NCBI GenBank assembly: GCA_014360755.1
Contig: JACIWX010000001.1
Span: forward strand, 124,001 to 188,000
Direction: 5' to 3'
Length of the DNA stretch: 64,000 nt
Source of the DNA: Chloroflexota bacterium
Lineage (GTDB): Bacteria; Chloroflexota; Anaerolineae; UBA2200
The notes under the pieces are model-generated. The model saw only the letters and a list, made by a program, of their open reading frames with translations. It was not told the origin of the DNA and ran no database searches. The position numbers and the translations under genes were made by a program. This document shows, piece by piece, positions 61,710 to 64,000 of the stretch (positions are counted from its first letter, which is position 1; the number at the start of each line of letters is the position of its first letter).

Positions 61710-62378
61710 ATGTCTGAACCGGGCCGTCTGTTTGTTGTGGCTGTGCCGATAGGGCATCCTAAGGACATCACCCTAAGAGCCATTGAGGTATTACAGAATG
61801 TTGCTGCGGTCATTTGCGAAGAGTACCGCGAAGGTAGCACCTTGTTGGCGAAGCTGGGCATCCAAAACGAACTCATGGTTGTGAATGAGCACAACGAGGA
61901 GAGCGAGTCAGCGCGGATCGTGGAACTGCTGGCGCAAGGCAAATCACTGGCTTTGATTTCCGACTGTGGGACGCCCGTTTTCGCCGATCCCGGGCATTTC
62001 CTGCTGCGCACCGTAGTGCAAGCGGGTCTGTCTGTTGTGCCGATTCCTGGCCCGTCCTCGCTCACGGCGGCGCTATCTGTATGCGATTTTCCAATGGAGC
62101 AGTTTGTTTTCGGGGGGTTCTTGCCGCGCGAGAAGGACAAGCGTCGTCGGGAGTTGGAACGCTTGCGAGGGATGCATTTGCCGGTTATCCTGATGGACAC
62201 GCCATACCGTATGGTGGCTCTGCTGAAGGAGGTTGCGCAAGTATTCGGCAACAAGCAGCAGGTGATGCTAGCCTGTGATCTCACGCTTCCTTCCGAGCGC
62301 ATCTATCGCGGGGAAATACAGGCTGTTTTGAAGCAAATCGAAAAGCAGAAGAGCGAATTTGTGCTGATCATTCGGTAA
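61710..62378 (+). CDS. Short RsmI-type tetrapyrrole-methylase family SAM methyltransferase
   Basis: A 222-aa protein of the tetrapyrrole methylase superfamily, RsmI branch (RsmI 2'-O-methylates C1402 of 16S rRNA). Motifs: LFVVAVPIGHPKDITLRAIE, ALISDCGTPVFADPG and VVPIPGPSSLTAAL, FVFGGFLPREKDKR. It ends about 50 residues before typical RsmI and so lacks the C-terminal helical domain. ATG with AAAAGGAG; the frame opens 15 codons upstream. Either RsmI itself or a paralogue with another target. Confidence 0.8.
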   Translation: MSEPGRLFVVAVPIGHPKDITLRAIEVLQNVAAVICEEYREGSTLLAKLGIQNELMVVNEHNEESESARIVELLAQGKSLALISDCGTPVFADPGHFLLRTVVQAGLSVVPIPGPSSLTAALSVCDFPMEQFVFGGFLPREKDKRRRELERLRGMHLPVILMDTPYRMVALLKEVAQVFGNKQQVMLACDLTLPSERIYRGEIQAVLKQIEKQKSEFVLIIR

Positions 62379-62391
62379 GGTTGAATTCTCT

Positions 62392-64000
62392 CTATTCTAC
62401 CGTAACCGACTTGGCCAGGTTGCGCGGCTGGTCCACATCACAGCCCAAGCGGACCGCGATATGATAGGCTAGCAACTGCAATGGGATAACGGTCAGTACT
62501 GGCGTGAGCAATGGGGATGCTTCTGGCACGAAAATGGTATGGTTGGCTTTTTCGCTGATTTCCTGATCACCCTCGGTGGCAATAGCGATTACAATGCCGC
62601 CCCTGGCACGGACCTGTTCCATGTTGCTCAGCATCTTGTCGCGCACGTGGTCGCGCACTGCGATGGCTACCACAGGCATGTTCTCGTCAATGAGCGCAAT
62701 GGGGCCGTGTTTCATCTCGCCAGCAGGATAGCCTTCGGCGTGGATATAGGAGATCTCCTTCAACTTTAGAGCTCCCTCCAAGGCAATAGGATAATGGATG
62801 CCACGGCCTAGGTACAGGAAATCACGACACTTGAAATAGCGTTGAGCCAATGTTTTGTACACGTCGTGCTGCGCTAGAACCTTGCCTACTAAACTGGGCA
62901 GTTCGAGCAGGTCTTGCAGCAATTTTTCCATCTGGCATTTGTCTAAGATGCCACGTTGCTGGCCTAAGTAAAGCCCCAACAAGTATGCAGCTGCGAGCAT
63001 AGAAGTGAAGGCTTTTGTCGAAGCCACACCGATCTCTGGACCAGCATTGAGGTAAATGACCCCGTCTGCAAGGCGTGCGGCTTGGCTGCCCACCACATTG
63101 ACAATGGCAATGCAGCGCACGCCCTTGCCCCGTGCTTCTTCCATCGCAGCCAGTGTGTCTACGGTTTCCCCTGACTGGCTGATAACGAGCAGCACATCTT
63201 CTTTGGGGTTCAACAGTGGGTCGCGGTAGCGAAACTCGGAACTGTAATCTACTTCTACCGGGATGCGGGCTAGTTTCTCGATGAGAAACTTGGAAAGAAG
63301 TGCGGCGTGCCAAGCAGTGCCACAGGCAACGGCATGGATACGACGGATGGACAGCAACTGCTCTGCGGAAAAGGCGTGCAATCCTTCGAGGCGCACCCTT
63401 CCTGCCTCCAAATCCAACCTACTGCGGATGACATCGGTAATGGAGCGCGCCTGTTCTTCGATCTCTTTGAGCATAAAATGCTGATAGCCCTCTTTAGCCA
63501 CTGACACCGGATCCCACGGGATGGTATGGATGTCCTTCTCCAAGGGTGCGCCAGACAAGGAGAAAAAGCGCGCTCCGTCAGAGGTGATGACAGCTATCTC
63601 TTGGTTCTCCAGGAAGCTGACCCTTTGCGTGTGCTCGAGGATGGCAGGCATATCCGAAGCAATGAACATCTCAGCCTGGCCGTAGCCCACGACGATTCCT
63701 CCTGCGTTGCCCAGCCGGGCAGCCAAGAGATGATGAGGTTCCAGCGTGCTGAGGGCGACGATCGCGCTAGCGCCTTTCAACCTGGTTACTGCCAAGCGCA
63801 CCGCAGTACTCAGATCGCCATGTTCATGGTAATACTTCTCGATGAGATGGACAATGACTTCAGTATCCGTCTGTGAGCGAAAGATGTGTCCCTCGGCTAG
63901 CAATTGCTCTCTGAGTTCGCGGTAGTTCTCCACAATGCCGTTCTGGATAACAACGATTTCGCCTTTGCAATCTGTATGGGGATGGGTATTGGCCTCGCTG
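62392..64000 (-). CDS. glmS: Glutamine-fructose-6-phosphate aminotransferase, 5' end outside the window
   Basis: The enzyme makes glucosamine-6-phosphate from fructose-6-phosphate and glutamine. The frame is open to base 64000, where the N-terminal amidotransferase part reads [20 protein letters not shown], so the gene continues beyond the window (its catalytic Cys is not visible). Then come the end of the glutaminase domain, two SIS domains ([71 protein letters not shown]), and the C-terminal [13 protein letters not shown]. Any glmS ribozyme would lie outside. Convergent with the methylase gene, 13 bp apart. Confidence 0.97.
   Translation of the reverse strand, partial: SEANTHPHTDCKGEIVVIQNGIVENYRELREQLLAEGHIFRSQTDTEVIVHLIEKYYHEHGDLSTAVRLAVTRLKGASAIVALSTLEPHHLLAARLGNAGGIVVGYGQAEMFIASDMPAILEHTQRVSFLENQEIAVITSDGARFFSLSGAPLEKDIHTIPWDPVSVAKEGYQHFMLKEIEEQARSITDVIRSRLDLEAGRVRLEGLHAFSAEQLLSIRRIHAVACGTAWHAALLSKFLIEKLARIPVEVDYSSEFRYRDPLLNPKEDVLLVISQSGETVDTLAAMEEARGKGVRCIAIVNVVGSQAARLADGVIYLNAGPEIGVASTKAFTSMLAAAYLLGLYLGQQRGILDKCQMEKLLQDLLELPSLVGKVLAQHDVYKTLAQRYFKCRDFLYLGRGIHYPIALEGALKLKEISYIHAEGYPAGEMKHGPIALIDENMPVVAIAVRDHVRDKMLSNMEQVRARGGIVIAIATEGDQEISEKANHTIFVPEASPLLTPVLTVIPLQLLAYHIAVRLGCDVDQPRNLAKSVTVE

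Noticed and set aside
61559-62302. 247-aa minus-strand frame opposite the RsmI-like gene
   Set aside because: The plus-strand gene has clear methylase motifs and a ribosome site; the antisense translation is Ser/Arg-rich noise.

Overview
The window looks like a chromosomal contig from an uncultured or thermophilic member of the Chloroflexota (Anaerolineae-like). This is inferred from family content, not from a marker-gene search. The signs are DUF5317, DUF5667 and DUF5666 proteins, a MalT-like ATPase fused to a SARP/BTAD output domain, a PEP-utilising enzyme of rifampin-phosphotransferase shape, an HrcA/CIRCE heat-shock operon, and a secreted propeller protein ending in a LPIVLK tail. No rRNA, CRISPR array, prophage or transposase gene was seen. 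One tRNA and one MITE-like insertion were found. Both ends cut genes: a GH1 beta-glucosidase at the left and glmS at the right.

Layout. 1-3.6 kb: GH1 C-terminus, GHMP sugar kinase, dnaN, DUF2085 membrane protein. 3.7-8.7 kb: a self-contained cassette of a giant STAND/TPR/BTAD regulator, a SARP-like promoter with three direct repeats, a 45-aa membrane peptide, DUF5317, a RiPP-leader-like protein and a receiver domain without its phospho-acceptor Asp. 8.7-18.7 kb (minus): dinG with exonuclease, rsmE, prmA, then the CIRCE-controlled hrcA-grpE-dnaK-dnaJ operon carrying a MITE between hrcA and grpE. 18.8-24.8 kb (minus): PEP-utilising phosphotransferase, tsaE, tsaB, rimI, polyprenyl glycosylphosphotransferase. 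24.8-30.4 kb (plus): unknown Cys-rich protein, ECF sigma factor, DUF5667/DUF5666 membrane protein, second DUF5666 protein, secreted propeller. 30.4-32.9 kb (minus): mnmG and a NUDIX hydrolase.

33.0-41.9 kb (plus): a winged-helix regulator followed by a lipid-flavoured gene row: small membrane protein, phasin-like protein, Cys-rich protein, radical SAM enzyme, cis-prenyltransferase, patatin, UbiB-type kinase (frameshifted), small membrane protein, FabH. 42.1-52.1 kb (minus): a rod-shape and division operon in transcription order rplY, mreB, mreC, mreD, mrdA, minC, minD, minE, rodA, gltX, tRNA-Gln. 52.2-56.6 kb (plus): surface polysaccharide genes, including a glycoside-hydrolase/O-antigen-ligase fusion, a GT2 and a UDP-glucuronate decarboxylase. 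56.7-64 kb: alpha/beta hydrolase, SIS-domain protein, scpA, VanZ-like protein, GT4, a repeat-rich intergenic stretch, a short RsmI-like methylase, glmS.

The two best candidates for an undescribed system are the 3.7-8.7 kb regulator/peptide cassette, where the promoter has the architecture of SARP-controlled promoters, and the 33-42 kb lipid-type cassette with its own regulator.
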